Shown here: piece after piece, positions 12,492-26,991 of the stretch
Position numbering within the stretch: the first letter of the stretch is position 1
Layout of the letters: every line of letters starts with the position of its first letter
Origin: Polytrichum commune
Taxonomy: Eukaryota; Streptophyta; Polytrichopsida; Polytrichales; Polytrichaceae
DNA length: 64,000 nt
NCBI GenBank assembly: GCA_950295325.1
Contig: OX485808.1
Span: 41,563,180 to 41,627,179 of the forward strand
Reading direction: 5' to 3'
Made by a program: the position numbers and the translations under genes
The notes under the pieces: generated by a model
What the model saw: only the letters and a program-made list of their open reading frames with translations
What the model was told of the DNA's origin: nothing
The model's database searches: none

Positions 12492-15400
12492 ATGGAGGTC
12501 AACTCGGGAGGCGTTCAGTCCACAAACAGCATCCGAGTTGCGGTTCAAGACCTGTTCAATGTGTACCTGGGGGTTAGTTAATTTCATCGCATTCCTTAAT
12601 TTTGTCTTGTGTTTATTTGTTTTTTCCTTTTCAAGAATCCAATTGAGCTGAGAAGTTTGGTGAGCCTCACAGTGGAGTGTGCAACGATGGGAAGGCTAGT
12701 GAATTGCATCTTTGAGTCGAGCTGCAGGTAGTGTTTCGTTTTTGTGTTGGTTTGCTTGTTTTGGTTGTGTGAATTTTTATTGTGGGTGGTAACCAGACGT
12801 TTCGGGTGCTTCAGAATGAGCCGATTGTTTGTAAAATAGCGAATTTCAACTAAAAAGCCACCATTTCAAACCGATGGTTTCGTCCAGGAATGTAGATCCC
12901 TGGACATCTATGCGTTGTGCTGCATGAAAAAGAAATAATGTCTCTCTCATATCAACCCCTTCGGTGATTAAGAGTAACACGTCTGTGTAGGGATGGTCTT
13001 CCGTAGAACAATATTTCAGTAAACTGGAGAGTAGACGTGGTTTTCGACCGTGGATCCCAGGTCCTAAGCTGTACAACTTTAAGTTTTGATTGTCTGCTTT
13101 ATAATTTTAACTTTCAACCGATCACTACATGCACGCGTGCAAATGACAAAAAAATTCATCTCTCCACAATTTTGCTCCAATGGTTTCTTCCATCAATGCA
13201 CATCCATAGACATCTATGCGAAGTTGCTGCATAGAAGGAATGTTGTCTTACATCGACCTTTCTGGTGATTAGCAGTATCTCATTTGTTCAGGGACGGTTT
13301 TCCGTAGAACAACATTTCAGTAAACCGAAGACAAGACATGGTTTTCGACCGTGGATCCCTAGTCCTAAGCTGTAAAACTTGAAGTTTGGATTTTCTATCA
13401 CATAATTTTAAACTTTCAAATGATCACTAAATGCACGTGTGAAAACGAAAAGGTTCCAGCACTGAAAGTAAGCAGCATGGAGAATCACATGGTATCTATA
13501 TTGTCCTAGCATACTCCTGAAGAGGAGTTTTGATGGCACAGGTAAGGCACAATTATTCTTTTGTTAAGTCCATAAAGAATGTCACAAAATAAAAAAAAGC
13601 GACATGCTCGGAGTGCTATGTAGCTCAGGAGTCCAGAAGGCCGGAGTTTCTTCATTTTTGATTGCTCACAGGCTTTTTAAATATCAAGCTTGAGGGTGCC
13701 TTGAACTCAGGTTAGGTTGAATGCATTTAAAACTTGCAGTCTCTGCCCGTCTATGTTTCAGCTGATGTCCGGAAGTAACGGGTATATGAGCTAAGCTACA
13801 AATGCCCATGTCGATCCAACTTTCTCTGAATAATCAACAATGAAAAGACGTAGGACACTTCTCTGAGTGAGATGTATTGTAAAGAGAGGGAATAGTGTGC
13901 TGAATACAGTATTTTGGGTGAGGCTCAACTGTAAGTTTACGGATGCTTTTTAACTTATGTGCATTGCCTCCACTGTTGTAACTGTAGTGTTTTACAGAAG
14001 GATGTCTTGCAGTTTTTAAAGTCTCCCACATTGTCCATTTTGCTTTTTCTCATCAGTGACTCAGCTTGCCTTTGGAGAAATTTTACTTTCATCGATGCAG
14101 TTTAGGCCTCCAGAATAGGTAATTCAATATGTTCAAGTATAATATGGCCAGTCTGGGGCAACATAGTGCATACTTGATCAAATTACTTTCTCTTCTCTGT
14201 TTGTGCAGCGGAACTTGAATAGCAAAATTGATGCAAATTCTCGAGAGAATGTGTAAGCATCATCTTTCATATTCTTGTGTTAAAATTGCAAGTGGTTGAT
14301 TGTACAAGTATTTCAACCTCTGAAGCAGTCTAAGTGTATTTTTGTCCACTATTCACCCCACTGTTTCATCCTCTGATTTGTTGTTTGTTCATGCTTTTCA
14401 AATGAGAAAGCCAATTCACTGTTTTTGAGAATGTCTGCTCATACCTTTTCTTTTCATGACCTGTTTTTCCAAACCATGAGTACAACAAAAGAAAAATCAG
14501 TTATCTGTCTGAATTGAAAAGATCATACTTCTATCTTATACATTTTGCCTTGCAGAACATTGGCTGTGCGGAAGCGAGTGGCTGCTGTAAGCAGACCACA
14601 ACCACCAAAAGAAGAACAATTTTCAACAGACTTCTTACAGCTCCAATCTCAGTTTGCGGTGAGGTTCAGGAGCTTTTCATTATGGTAATAAATGTTCAAG
14701 TGGCTAGTGAAGTGATATGTCTTCAAGAATGAACTTCATAGCAACTGTCATCTGTGGCTTTCATTCTCAAAAGCCCATAATGAATCCACTATCGCAGAGT
14801 CACATATCGGGATTAATTGAAGGTATCTCACACAGACACCATTCAAAGTTCACGAGAACACAAGAACACAAGAACACAAGAACACAAATATTGTGTGAGG
14901 GTGAACCATTTGACCACCAAAATTTGGGTCCATCTACAGGCAAATGAGTGAACTTCATAAGGGCAACATCCAGATCAGGTGAAATTTGGCGAGTTATTAA
15001 GATTTAAGATGAGTGTGTGATTCTCAATCCAGTATTAAATCCAGTGTCATGTTAAATCCAGGACTGGAGGTCACTTGCAAAGAGTTGAATTCTATGTCTA
15101 TCTACAGTGAGAGGATAATCTCTATACATTTGACATAATAGTTGTGATTGAAATGCAGGATCAAGAGCAAGGACGGGCAGTGACTGAAGCAGTTGTAGCA
15201 AGTCTATTGGTGCAGTGCAGTAGCCATGCTTTGCAGGCAGACTTTCTCATTACTGCTTTGCAACTACTAGTCAAATTGGGGGTTGTGCGTTGGGATTCAT
15301 TTCTGCCAATTTTACTCCGGGCTGCTGGGACAGCTGAGATGAGTGCACCAGCGCTTTCAAGCAATCAAGGATTGAATAATGTTGGGCAATTGGCGGCCCA

Positions 15401-18400
15401 ACCAACAGGACCTTTGGCACTGTTAATATCAGGAGTTGGAACTCCTGCTGTTTCTACCCCTGCTTCACCTTCACCCTCATCCAATCTTTTGACATCACCT
15501 GCACATGGGAATGTTGCAGCATCTCCCGCCCATTCAAGTGTTGAGTACTCATCCATGAATGCTTCTCAGTTATCTTCCAATGGGGGCATAGCAGGTTCAG
15601 GAGCAAGAGTTGTGAATTGGTTACGACCATTAGTTTGCAGAGTAATGCTTGCTGCCATGGAGGGGGACCTAAAGCCTGTGACATGCATGGAAATTCTTTT
15701 GCAAGTTGTCCAGTGGGTTCAAACATGGGATGCTGATGTGGATACAAAAGAGGAAGATGGCAAGAGTCGGTTGAAAAATCGGAAGCTGGAGTCAAGGATG
15801 TGGCTGCACAGTTGTGTGGAAGTCATCTGGGCTTTGATTGATGAGACCAAGTGTCGTGTACCATTCTATGCGTTGCTGCACGACAGGACTCAGCTACAGG
15901 TCTTGAATATTTACTCTCAAGATAGGATTTATTGTCCATGTAGCTTGCAAATCTATGTTTTACAATTGGAACTTTTTTGGTCTTTTGTATTTGGACTGAC
16001 AGCTGCCATCTTGGTAGCCACTGCATAGTGATTAACTTCCACCATTAAGATTCAATGAAAATTAGGAGATTACTGTAGTTGGAGCCTGCAGCCCAACTTT
16101 GGAGCCTTGTGGGTCTGTAGGGACACAAACTTAGGTTAGGTAAAGGTCTAGAAATTAATTTCGAGGTTGGTATTTGACGTATGAAAGGTCACGATTTGCT
16201 CACCTGCGGGGGTCACTTTAATAAATGATCAAGCTTTGCTGCTGTGACAAATATTGTTAGTGCCCTAAGTAGAAGGTTTCTGATCTTGTCCCTTAAAGCT
16301 TGGATGAATGTCAGCAGTCCCTCCAACTTATGCTACTTTTGCTGATTTTTTTTGCAAGTCACTGATGTTTATAAACTTACAGCACATTCAACAGGGCCTC
16401 CTGTGTCATGGACACCATTTGCAAGTGCTTATGATGATAATTGGACTCATTGTGAGAATTGGGTGTTGAAGCATGCAGGTTGAACGATGGCCGGATGATG
16501 ATGCTCTATTTGCAGTATATCTGGAGGTTCACCGTAGGCGTGACAAAATTGCCCTGCACATGCTGCCATTAGACCAGCATTTGCACTGCCCCACGTTTGC
16601 AACCCTACGAATACCTGCTCTCACTTATCCTGGTACAATGGGCGAGCCTCTTCATGGCGAGGTCTGTTCTCGTGTCTATGTTTAGGCTTGCAGTATAGAA
16701 CACTTTAGTTCTCATGTAGTCAATGTCCTATGACAAGATACTATGACAATGTTTCTTGATTTCAAAGCTTTTGTAATCTGTTGAGTTCATATCCTCCTTT
16801 ATGTCAGTTCAGGTGTTTGCGCAATGCCTAGCGTGAGAAGAGTTGTTATGGAACAAAGTTTTCACCTTAACAAGCGTGGAGGTTCTGTTTATTTGATGAG
16901 GCTGTGTAATCTGCAGGATATTGCAACAATGATTCCAAAGGGTTCAGTAGAGTGGGATAAGGCAATGAGGTGCTTACGACAGGCCCTGCGATCTTGTGTG
17001 TCAACAGACTGGTGGAAACGAGTTCTTGTTCTTGCCCCTCGTTTTAAGAAAGGACCGCAATCCACAGGGGCCAGAACAGGGTCTATATATATTGGTCAGC
17101 CTGCACTTGAGTTTTCGGCAGAAATGACTTGTGATGCAGTGGTTGAGCGAATCATGGAGCTTATGCAGCCATTACCCACTGGTAATTGTCTTTCTGTACC
17201 TTTGAAAGGTGTTTATTTGTTACTCCTCTTATCTCATTCTGCTCTATTATATTAGTATCAGATACTCAAGAGATTGGAACTATCTACACAATTATCTCTT
17301 TTACACTATCATCAAGTGGGTTCTTTCAGACTTTATTCACACTTGCTGTCAGTTATGTGTTAGTGCGAGAATTATCTAAGGAATATGTAACAACAATTTT
17401 TGAGAATATCTGACACTCGGACGTGTTCTTATTTGCAGGCATTGTCAATCCAACAGTCACAGAGGGAGGAAGGTGGCAAGAGTGGTTGATGTTTGCAGAC
17501 CTCTTCTACTTCTTGATGCAAACTGGTTGTCTTGACTTTCTGGAGTTGATTGACAAGCTGGCAGCACGCTTCGCAAACGGAACAGTGATGGCTAGCAACC
17601 ATGTGACTTGGCTATTAGCTCAAGTTTTCCGACTTGAGATAGTTACAACTGCACTTAGCACCGATCCACAGGTGCTTCCATATCGCTAGTGTTTTTTCTT
17701 CAGAGTTGAAGAAAGAATAGTTTGGATTTTGTGTGAATATATTTTACCTTAATGTATTTTTTCTCTTCCAGAATGGACGATATACAATTCGCAGTGTACA
17801 GTGTTCATGAGTTAATTCTTGCACAGGAGGATGACTCGGTTTGGGGGTGTTGTAGGTAGAGACAGCTCGCAAGATCCTTTCCTTGAATATGGCAGAGCGT
17901 TCTGTTGATCCTACAAGAAATGAAACTGCACAAGCATTGCTTCTGGACTTTGTTGGTAGCAGCCAGACACTACGCCTTTGGTCCATAAACCGCAACATGA
18001 TGGAGAATCTCCATGGCAGTCGAGTGCAAGATCACATGCAGAAGGGCAAACTGATAGACGAGTGGTGGAAACATGTTATGAAAGGTGTGATGTGCTTTTT
18101 GGGCGTATCATAATTTGTGACTCCCAACTTATGAAGATAAGATGTTTTTTTTTAAAAGTCTGTTTGCAAACAGGGGTAATACCTACTCTTATCAAGAAAC
18201 TAGCTGACCAGCTTGCTGGGATATGGGCATTAGTAGATTATAATGGGACTTTTTGGTGGGAGTTGATCCCTTCACTTTTCCATAGGGTTAGTTTGCATAC
18301 AAAATCAATAATTACTTTCCACTTGTGGTGCATGCTGGGAGGCAGAGTCTGAATTTGAATGCAGAGCAACCTATTTCGGTTCATTTTGGTCCAATCTCAT

Positions 18401-21400
18401 TTTAGCACCACTTGGCATGCCAAATTGAGTTTGATCTCCAATGAACTGATATAGATTGTTTTTCATTCAAACCTCCATACTATCTCCCGTCATGCACTGA
18501 AAACTTACCAAACATGGAAGGTGTTGTATGCAAAACAACCAACTCCTGACCAAAAGTCATGTTGAGTTAGAGGATAACTCTAGTGTCTCTTTCTCATACT
18601 GTCCATTTTGTTGCAGGTGATCGGGTGCTTGACTATGCTGCACTGGATGAGAAGTCAATGGGAATGGTGTGGGTACTCTCAAATACCATGACTCAGCCCA
18701 TTAGTGAGGCTCTAATGGCATGGTTCAAGTCAAGTGGTGTTGCAGAGATTATGCTGCCAGGAGAGCGGTTATCCATGATCCATGAAACCAGGCCTCTGCC
18801 TATGACTCTACTTTCTGGGCTTTCATTGCACCTCTGTCTGCGCCTCATAAATCAGATTGAGGAGTTAATTTTTGCTGGTCAGGTGTGGATACTCTACCTC
18901 TGCGGTTGTAATGTTTTTGTTCAGTCATCTGAAGATGTCTGAATTCGTTGCAACTACATAAATTTCAACCACATGATCTTTGTCCTCCTGGAGGTGGTTA
19001 GGCATTGCAAGGGTTGGAAATTTGGCATGTTTGGTTTCTAACAAGGGCTGTTCTTTATATATATTCATTCTTGTTCTTGTGATCTTCTCTGCTTTTTGAT
19101 ACCTTGTTCCCTGAGGGTGGTGTTCTCTTGAACTATATGTTAGTCATCTTAGTATGGATTCAACGTCAATATCAGGTTGTGTTTTTCAGGTTTTGACATT
19201 TCAGAGGGTATAATAGGTCTTATTTAACTGCAAATATTGTCACTCGTCACACACTTTTGTCTATTGTGCCAAAATGATAGTGCTCAATTATCTCCTTGGC
19301 ATTGTGATTCACAGGTTGTCCCAAGCATAGCTATGGTTGAGACTTACGTGCGGCTGCTACTTGTTGCTCCTCAGAATCTGTTCCGTCAGCATCTCACTGT
19401 ATGCTTGACTTTGCACCTTTCATTGTTTGAAGTCATTGGGTTCTGTATGACACACACTCTGGGTTATACTTAAATTATCCTCTATAATTAATTTCTAAGA
19501 TAAGTTGAAGGGTGAGATGAACAAGGACCTTGAGTGGCTTCCAAGCATAGAGTAAATGTAGCAAAGAAAGTACTTGTACTTTGCAACAAAAATAAATTTA
19601 GAAACGCCTAGACAAGTCTAAAATTTGTACATAGATGTCATTGCTCCCAGACCTTTTTCTGTCTGCAATCATAAGGTTTGTGATTTTTTAGATGTTTGCA
19701 AAGGCTTGAATAAATACCACCAAAACCCTTGACCTGGGGTTCAGGAACTTCGTAGATTTTGCATTTTGAGGCATGACAACCGATGTGTTATAAGTTGCTG
19801 TGTCAATAGTGAGTTGTAGATTCTAGTTGTTGCCTCACATTCAGTCTTGATTTATGTGATGGCTAATTAGAGAGGGTTTTGTGATGCTGTATTCATGAGA
19901 CCTTTTTAGCTTCTGAAACACATCCATAAAAGTACCTCTGACTGTCTTTATTAAGTGTCAGTTACATTCAAGTACTACACATATTTCTGTTTTGCCACAG
20001 CTGGCGATTGCATCTATATATCCTGGCAAAGCATTGCTCAAATGAAGTTTGAACCTATATTGCAGGGAATGATGCATAGATTTCAAACAGGACTGGCCAA
20101 GCAGGGTGTCACTCTTCTTCTGCTTGAGTTGTTTAATTATCGACTTCTACCCCTATACAGGTGACATATCAAATTCTATGAGATGACGAAGATTTCATTT
20201 CAATGGCTCCTACTCCTGCAATTGTTGGTATAGTTCTAGCGAGATTCAAGACTTCAAAAGCTATGGTAATAAATTGGTGTCTGTAGAGATTGATAGTTGG
20301 GTATCTAAATGGTTTTGCAGGTTTCACAACAAATTAAAGCAACTTATTTTTGACATAGCCAAGATTCTCATCACTGTGAAGGTCAAAAGAGCAGAACACA
20401 GGCTTTTCCGGCTGGCTGAAAACTTGGGGATTAATCTCATCCTAAATCTGAAGGAGGTGATGCTGGTGAAAAAAGAGTTAAAGGTACACAAAGGTGGTTG
20501 TTGTTTATGTTCACAATGACTTTGAGTTTTGCTCCTTTCTGTGTGTATAATATTGTACCTCTCACTGGCTTTTTAGGATAGGAAGAAAACAGTTTTAAGT
20601 GTTTCTATTATTTACAATTGGTCCCATGGGCTTACTTTGTTCAATTTTACATAGGTCTTTTCGAATTGTTGAATACTTATTTCTTGGTAGATCCGGATTA
20701 CATGAAAGAGGGCAAATATCTAGTGGTGATATGAAATTTAGTTGGGGGATTTCTTGCTAACATGAAATATTAAGCATGTGTTATGATCTTGGTATGGCAG
20801 GGTGCAACTACAGAATTTACAGAGACCTTGAATAGAGTAATGGTCTTGAATTTGGCTTTCACAATGAAGACCAGAGGAATAGCAGATTTTGAGCAAATGG
20901 TGATACTTAAGCCAGCACTTGAGCAGATTCTAACGAATAGCCAGCATACTTGGTCTGAGAAGACAATGCGACACTTTCCTCCTCTACTGCGTGACAGTCT
21001 GGTCGGGCGTATTGACAAACGCACTCAAGTTATTCAATCTTGGCAACAGGTACTCTGCCAAATTAGTTGTGGATATGAGTTGTAATCAATTCTAACCTGG
21101 TTGTATTAGATGTAGATATATCAAATGCCTGCATTTAAGCCTATTCGCGCGCGCGCGCGTGTGTATGTTTTTGGTAACGTTGGGAGCCATCTGCTTAACA
21201 TTGAAAATGTTGACCACAGGAGACACAGTTTGTATCTTTAATTTTGAGAGTAATTGGGGTGTGTGCTACAGGTTGAACAAAATGTCATGAACCACTGTCG
21301 TCAAATGTTAGTTACGAGCACAGATTCCTCATACGTGCTTCAATATATCCAACACAGCCTTCCACTACACCGTCAATTCCTCTGTGCAGGTGCCTGGATG

Positions 21401-24400
21401 CTGATGGATGGCCGTCCTGAGAGTATCAATATTGCAAATCTTGTAAGCTCCCATGTGGATAGAGCATGTTAATTGCGCTTCTTATCCAATATCAAATTTC
21501 TGTAGTTATAAAATTTAGGGGAATGTAGTTTATTGCCCAGATTTTGATCCCATGGTATTTGATACTGTATCCAATATGTTATAACTTTTTAAAGAAAACA
21601 ACAATCCGTATATTGTTGGTGTGATTCATAGTAGCTCTAATCCTTGAAACAGTTGAAATACCTTTCTGGATTAAGAGAGCTGCTTCTATGAATGCCTCAG
21701 GGTCGGGCTCTGAAGGAGCTGTCACCAGAGGAGGTGACTAAAAATGTTTATACAATGGTGGATGTGCTCCTTCACAACATCCATGTGCAGCTCCAGCATG
21801 GTCACTCATTGCAGGTATTTGTTTACTGCTCTAAGAAGTGTTTTGAGTCAGAGCCTAATTGTGAAAGTTGGGTGAAACTTTTGGTCCATCCAATTTTTTT
21901 AAAGAGAACTATAGGATTCAAAAAAGCCTTTGACCCATGGGACCTGCCATCATAAATCCTGGATCGGTGTATGCAATTCAAGCATGGCCCACTGATCCTA
22001 GTATGACAAGCTAGAAAGACAGCTTTTATAGCCCGGCCCCACTCTTTTATCATGTTAATTTGAGCCTTAAGAAAATTTGGGTGACTCAATGCATAAGCCC
22101 TCTAACTCACCTTTTAGCCAACTAGCCAACTCACCTGGAGTTTGATCTGAAGATTTTATGAATAACTCTAATGTATTTTAAAATTGATGTGGTCTCATTT
22201 CTGATTGCAGAATTCGCTGCTGACAGCCAGTGCTGGTCTAGCGCACTTCATGTGGAGAGAAGAGCTTCTACCATTTGATATTGTGTTACTAGCTCTTACT
22301 GATCGGGATGATGACACTCATGCTCTGCGTTTGGTGGTACTGCTCCCTCCTGTCTGTCCTCTTGGATGTTTGTTTCCCCTTGCAGGTCATGGTGGAGAGA
22401 GTCCAACCGTTGTCAGCTCACTGCTCCGTCTGGGATATGTCATATGGTCACGTAAAATGCATCATCAATATAAATGATTGTTCTTGTGGATTTAGCATTG
22501 ACATTCTTATTGTGTTGTTTTTCTAATATGGTTTACCTGGTCGTTGACATCTATGAAGTTACTCTCACATCATGTTTGCTTAATTTGTGGACCTTTTCCT
22601 AGGTGGGTTTGCTTTTGGATCGGCCAGAGTTCCAGCAACATGTTCAAACTTACTATGTGCATAGGGGACAGACGGAGCACTGGATGCAGCTTGGGCCATT
22701 TCAGCGCCCCGAACTACCTCAAGCGCTTGGTTCACACCTTGCTGGAAAAGACAGGTGTGAACCCTTTGCACTCTCTGGTGATTGTTGGAGTTAATATATA
22801 CTGATTTTTCAAGCCAAAACACAGACTGGTACATGCAAAAAAAAATAAAATCATACAGAATGACCCCAACATATTTGTTTTTATTCGAAATGGTGTGCCT
22901 ATAGTCATCTGAATACGCATCTGGGAACTGCTCTTTGTGTCATTAGTGCTGCTTAATTATGGTAGGTGTGGATTCATGTCCACTGGCAAAATTTAACGAG
23001 CTTTTCCAGATATACAAGAATCATCCTGTGAGGTTTATATTGATTGTCACTTGGCAACAATCCTGCAGATTTCCTCTATTTTTTGATGACATGTGTCTCC
23101 GAGCACTGCCAGTCATACCCTTGATAATATACCGGCTGATAGAGAATGATGCCACAGAAACTGCGGAGCGTTTGCTTGCTGCATATCATCCGCTTATCTT
23201 TTATCATCCTTCACGCTTTTCTTTTGTACGTGACACTCTTTCTTACTTTTACGGTCATCTCCCAACCAAGCTTGTACTTCGCCTTCTCAGCAGTATGGAC
23301 CTACCAAAGGTATGCACAATCTTCCCTTACAAGTGCAGTTTGTGTTGAAATGTTGCTTTGATTAATGAGGTCGTAAAAGGGGATGATAGTCTGAAGAACC
23401 TTCTTATCTATTATAGGGTGCTGAATATTTCCTCCCGGATTGCAATTGCAGATACCTTTCTCTGAATCTTTTCTGCAGCACATCAAGACAGTCAATGCAG
23501 GAAATAGTCCCTCATATGAGTACTTTCAAAATCTTCTTGCTGGTTTGGTGAACAATGTTATTCCACCTCTGCATGGCAAAGCTGGAATGAGTGCTCCAGC
23601 TGCTGATGGTCTTCCACCATCACGCCTTGGATCAAACAAAGGGCAGGCAACAGCTGCAGCAAATACGGCAGAAGTGAATAAAGCTTTTTACCTTCATCAA
23701 GATCCAGGCTCTTATAATCAATTATTACTTGAAACAGCAGTTGTAGAGCTACTGTCACTCCCACCCCCACCCAACCAAATTGTTGCAATGCTCATTCACA
23801 TTGCAGTAAGACTTCCAACTTCTGTCCCAGCGGGTGCGCCCAAAACCCCATGTTCTCCTTCTACAGGGGGTGGGGAGAACGCGAATGCTCCAGGATTGAA
23901 TCCTTCGTCAGCACAGTCAATACCATCTCCATTAATGATACAAGCATGTGGCCTTCTTTTAGCACAGCTTCCAACTGCTTTTCATGCTGCGATTTACACA
24001 GAGACTGCACGCATCATGAAAAAGGAGTGGTGGTTAACTGATCCAAACAAGCAGTTGGGAGACCTTAATGCTGTCTTTGGGTATTCAACTTGGGACCCAA
24101 GTTGGGGAGTTCAGGACGAAACAGCCACTGTCATAGGTGACTCACTTTCTTCTGAATCTTCTCTTGAATAAACAAAAATGTTGGCTTTTGGTTTTACCTA
24201 CTGCAGGGTTTGGTCTTATCTCTCCTGGTTTTTGTTTTGTCGATGAAATCAAGGTTTTATTACACATGCTAAACAATTTGTTCGAGTCTTCCCATTACCT
24301 CTGGAGATCAGGAGAAGAAAAACTCAAGTCAAGGTTTCACTGTCGGGAATTGATGAAGTCATTGGAAATGCTGTGGAAAGATGGCTTCTGCCATGCAGAA

Positions 24401-26991
24401 TGAGTATTGTGGATGGCCCTTGGTCAAATATCGTGCCGGCCATTTGGCTATTACCACATGTGTGCTTTATTTTCAATGTCATTCTATTTTTTGATTGTGT
24501 TCTTTTGATTGTTTTATATCAAGTATATAACTGAAAACACTTTGGATGTACCTCTCTGGTTTCTTAATTTACGGTTATTAGGTTGCCTTTATCTTCAAGT
24601 GTTGTTTGAACATCAGCACTTAGAAGGATAGTTCTTCTGAATGTTTTATTCTTTACTAGGTTCTCTGCACTTCATACTTTTGATTGCTTGGATTCTGTGT
24701 GCTAATGTATTGATATTGCATCTGGTGATGTTACAGCAAACACTGTGACATTGTTACACACAATGGCCTCACACTTGCCATTTGAATGGCTGGAGGGCAT
24801 GCATACTGTCATCACTTTGCAGAGGCCAATTGGCTCAGTTGTGCATTTGCGATTGGCTTACCGGATAATGGGACCTTTGCTGCCTCGATTGCTTGCTTCA
24901 CGGCCATTATTTGCTAAGGTACTCAAGCGACTTGATCTTAAGGCCTCCCACTAGAGTTGCTTTGGTTTCCCATCCAGTTTCTCAGCAATTATAGTATGAA
25001 GGTTTATTGGGAAAACATTTAATCTGCCGATTTTAAGTTTGACTACAAGGTTCCAGAAACAAAAATAGGACACAAATTCTTTTTTAGACATATTTAAAAC
25101 TAGGTTGTAAATTGGGTGTTTTTCCTGGGGTCTGCAGACACTAGCATTACTCTTCACCATCTTGGCAGATGTATTTGGTCGCAATTCTCAAGCGTCTTCT
25201 GCAACTGAAGCATCTGACATCTCCGACCTAGTTGATTTTCTGTAAGTGAACATTTATCCTTGCTAATCAAATGGCAATTCTCCTGGGACAGGACCTGTAA
25301 ATGGTAAGATATCTGTGAAACGTGTATTGTGCTGGTGTCATTGGCTTGTATTATTTCATAATGATAATCTTTAATCAGGTATCTTAAAACCCCTGTTATA
25401 TTACAACCCCTGTTCTTGAGTGTCAAAATTCTAAAGCTCACCTGGAGGTTTTTGCTTGTATATACAAATGAGTGACACGAGACAGGGCAGACAACTATCT
25501 TACATTTGTCCTGTTGCCAAACATGAAGAGGAATATTCTACCCAAATTCTGGATGTGAGTCATAGATGAAGACGAAAGTCATCCACTAGGATTCAGTTCT
25601 TCGAGAACCTCAGACTTCCAATCACTGTGTTTCTTTATTCCATAAATTTTTTTGGCTTATTGCTTTTAAATAAATCAAGAAAGCTCAGAAGATGCATGTA
25701 AGAAGGTAACTGTGTAGATATATCCTAAAATGATATCCTCTACAACTTTGTAGAGAAGTGCAATGAAATTTGAGCCCGAGAATCTCTCTAGTCGTTGGTT
25801 GTTTGAGATTCTCATTTCCCTTGAGGTTGCGTTGTGCTTCGGCACTCGAGTTGAATTCTGTTTTCTCATGTTTCTGTTTATGGGCACTTTAATCTTTGTT
25901 ACTTGATCACTTCTTGCTCTTGGTCTCGGTTTCCACCCTGTCCCCTCTGGAACACAGCTCTTCCTGGAGTTCAGTGTCCTGGTTATATGTGCATTTCTTT
26001 ATACGATAATAATCATTTGCTCTCCGATTTTGTTTTTGCTGAAGAATCTCAATTTCAGAACTAATGTGGATTATGCTAAATATAGCTTGGAGTGTAGGGT
26101 TTAAACTCCTAGATTGTTGTTGAACTTGCCAATCTCCTTCGTCTACATGAACTTGCTAATCTCCTTACTTCATCTACATGCAACATGCAGTATGTCAAAT
26201 GTAGTACGGCGTGCGAGCATAAAACTTATAGATTGTTGTTGAACTTGCTAATCTCCTTCCTTCATCTACATGCAACATGCAGTATGTCAAATGTAGTACG
26301 GTGTGTGAGCATCAAACTTATAGATTGTTGTTGACCTTGCTAATCTCCTTCCTTTGTCTACAAGCACCATGCAGAATGTCAAGTACAACTTGGCGTGTAG
26401 GGTTTAAGTTCCTAGGTTGTTGAACTTGCTAACCTCCTTCCTTCATCGACATGCACCATGCAGTATGGCAAAATACAACTTGGCGTGTAGGGTTTAAGTT
26501 CCTAGATTGTTGTTGTTGAACTTGCAAATCTCCTTCATCATGTAGGGCTTGAAATCCTACATTGTTGTTGATCTTGTTAATCTCCTCCATCATGTAGGGC
26601 TAAGTTCTAGATTGTTGTTTTTGAACTTGCTAATCTCCTTACTTCATCATGTATGGCTTAAAATCCTAGATTGTTGTTGAACTTCCTAAACTCCTTCCTT
26701 TATTGTGTAGGGTTTAAGTGCCTAGATTGTTGTTGATGAACTTGCTAATTTCCTTAATTCATCCACAGGCACCATGCAGTGATGATGGAGGCGCAAGGTC
26801 CAGGGCAAATGGGGGCCCGGCCAAAACCCGAGACACTTGTGCTTTGTACAAAAGCAGTCGAGAGGCTTCGCCCTGATTTGCAACAGCTGTTCCAACATCT
26901 CAGCCCCGACACGGCTTCCTCCATATACGCGGCCACTCATCCCAAGCTCATCCAGAGACCCTCGTCCTCATCCCTCATGGGTGTCATGTAA
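12492..26991 (+). CDS. MED23: Mediator complex subunit 23 (22 exons, 1577 aa)
   Basis: A tail-module-associated subunit of the nuclear Mediator complex, which couples transcription factors to RNA polymerase II. Exons: 12492-12572, 14209-14252, 14556-14658, 15159-15899, 16479-16661, 16917-17181, 17439-17671, 17856-18084, 18617-18882, 19315-19398, 20066-20160, 20321-20483, 20801-21049, 21272-21442, 21701-21814, 22211-22336, 22603-22754, 23069-23309, 23452-24136, 24737-24918, 25138-25241, 26769-26991. Every junction is GT-AG and in phase, totalling 4734 nt. Plant MED23 landmarks appear in order: DLFNVYLG at the N-terminus, LEVHRRRDKIALHM, DWWKRVLVLAP, WLLAQVFRLE, RPLPMTLLSG, LLPLYRF, TWSEKTMRHFPPLLRD, LLALTDRDDDTHALRL, LLPVIPLIIYRLIENDAT-like and ASSIYAATHPKLIQ at the end. 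Length is close to the roughly 1.6-kaa plant protein. Low-complexity Ser/Ala/Pro inserts occur in exons 4 and 19. No breaks seen; apparently functional. Confidence 0.96.
12868..13450 (+). repeat. Tandem duplication (about 310 bp) inside MED23 intron 1
   Basis: Two diverged direct copies, about 12868-13147 and 13178-13450. Both contain TGGTTTTCGACCGTGGATCC, TTCCGTAGAACAA and a GATCACTA..ATGCACG block in the same order. Intron 1 (12573-14208) is the longest in the gene. An in-frame segment at 12636-12728 within it resembles an exon but does not fit the reading phase and is not part of MED23. Confidence 0.85.
14853..14887 (+). repeat. 9-bp minisatellite in MED23 intron 3
   Basis: Four tandem copies of AGAACACAA between exon 3 and exon 4. 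Confidence 0.9.
21147..21166 (+). repeat. (CG)n(TG)n alternating purine-pyrimidine tract in MED23 intron 13
   Basis: CGCGCGCGCGCG running into TGTGTG. It has Z-DNA potential and stands out in an AT-rich, CpG-poor intron. Confidence 0.85.
26096..26768 (+). repeat. Degenerate minisatellite in the last MED23 intron, seeded from the exon-22 acceptor
   Basis: About nine degenerate units with the core CTAGATTGTTGTTGAACTTGC followed by TAATCTCCTT; length varies from about 55 to 115 bp. The longer units also contain CATGCAACATGCAGTATG. That piece closely mimics the true acceptor and exon-22 start (ATCCACAG|GCACCATGCAGTG at 26761). The array ends exactly at the real splice site, so it appears to have grown by copying the intron/exon border, creating several pseudo-acceptor AGs. 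Confidence 0.85.

Noticed and set aside
12636..12728. An exon-like open segment with AG/GT borders in MED23 intron 1
   Set aside because: Joining it leaves the next exon out of phase (immediate stop). Exon 1 joins directly to 14209 in phase and matches the known MED23 N-terminus.
19955..20065. Extension of MED23 exon 11 upstream to an acceptor near 20,001
   Set aside because: The phase does not match exon 10. The acceptor at 20,065 is in phase and gives the expected spacing before the GVTLLLLELFNYRLLPLYR segment.
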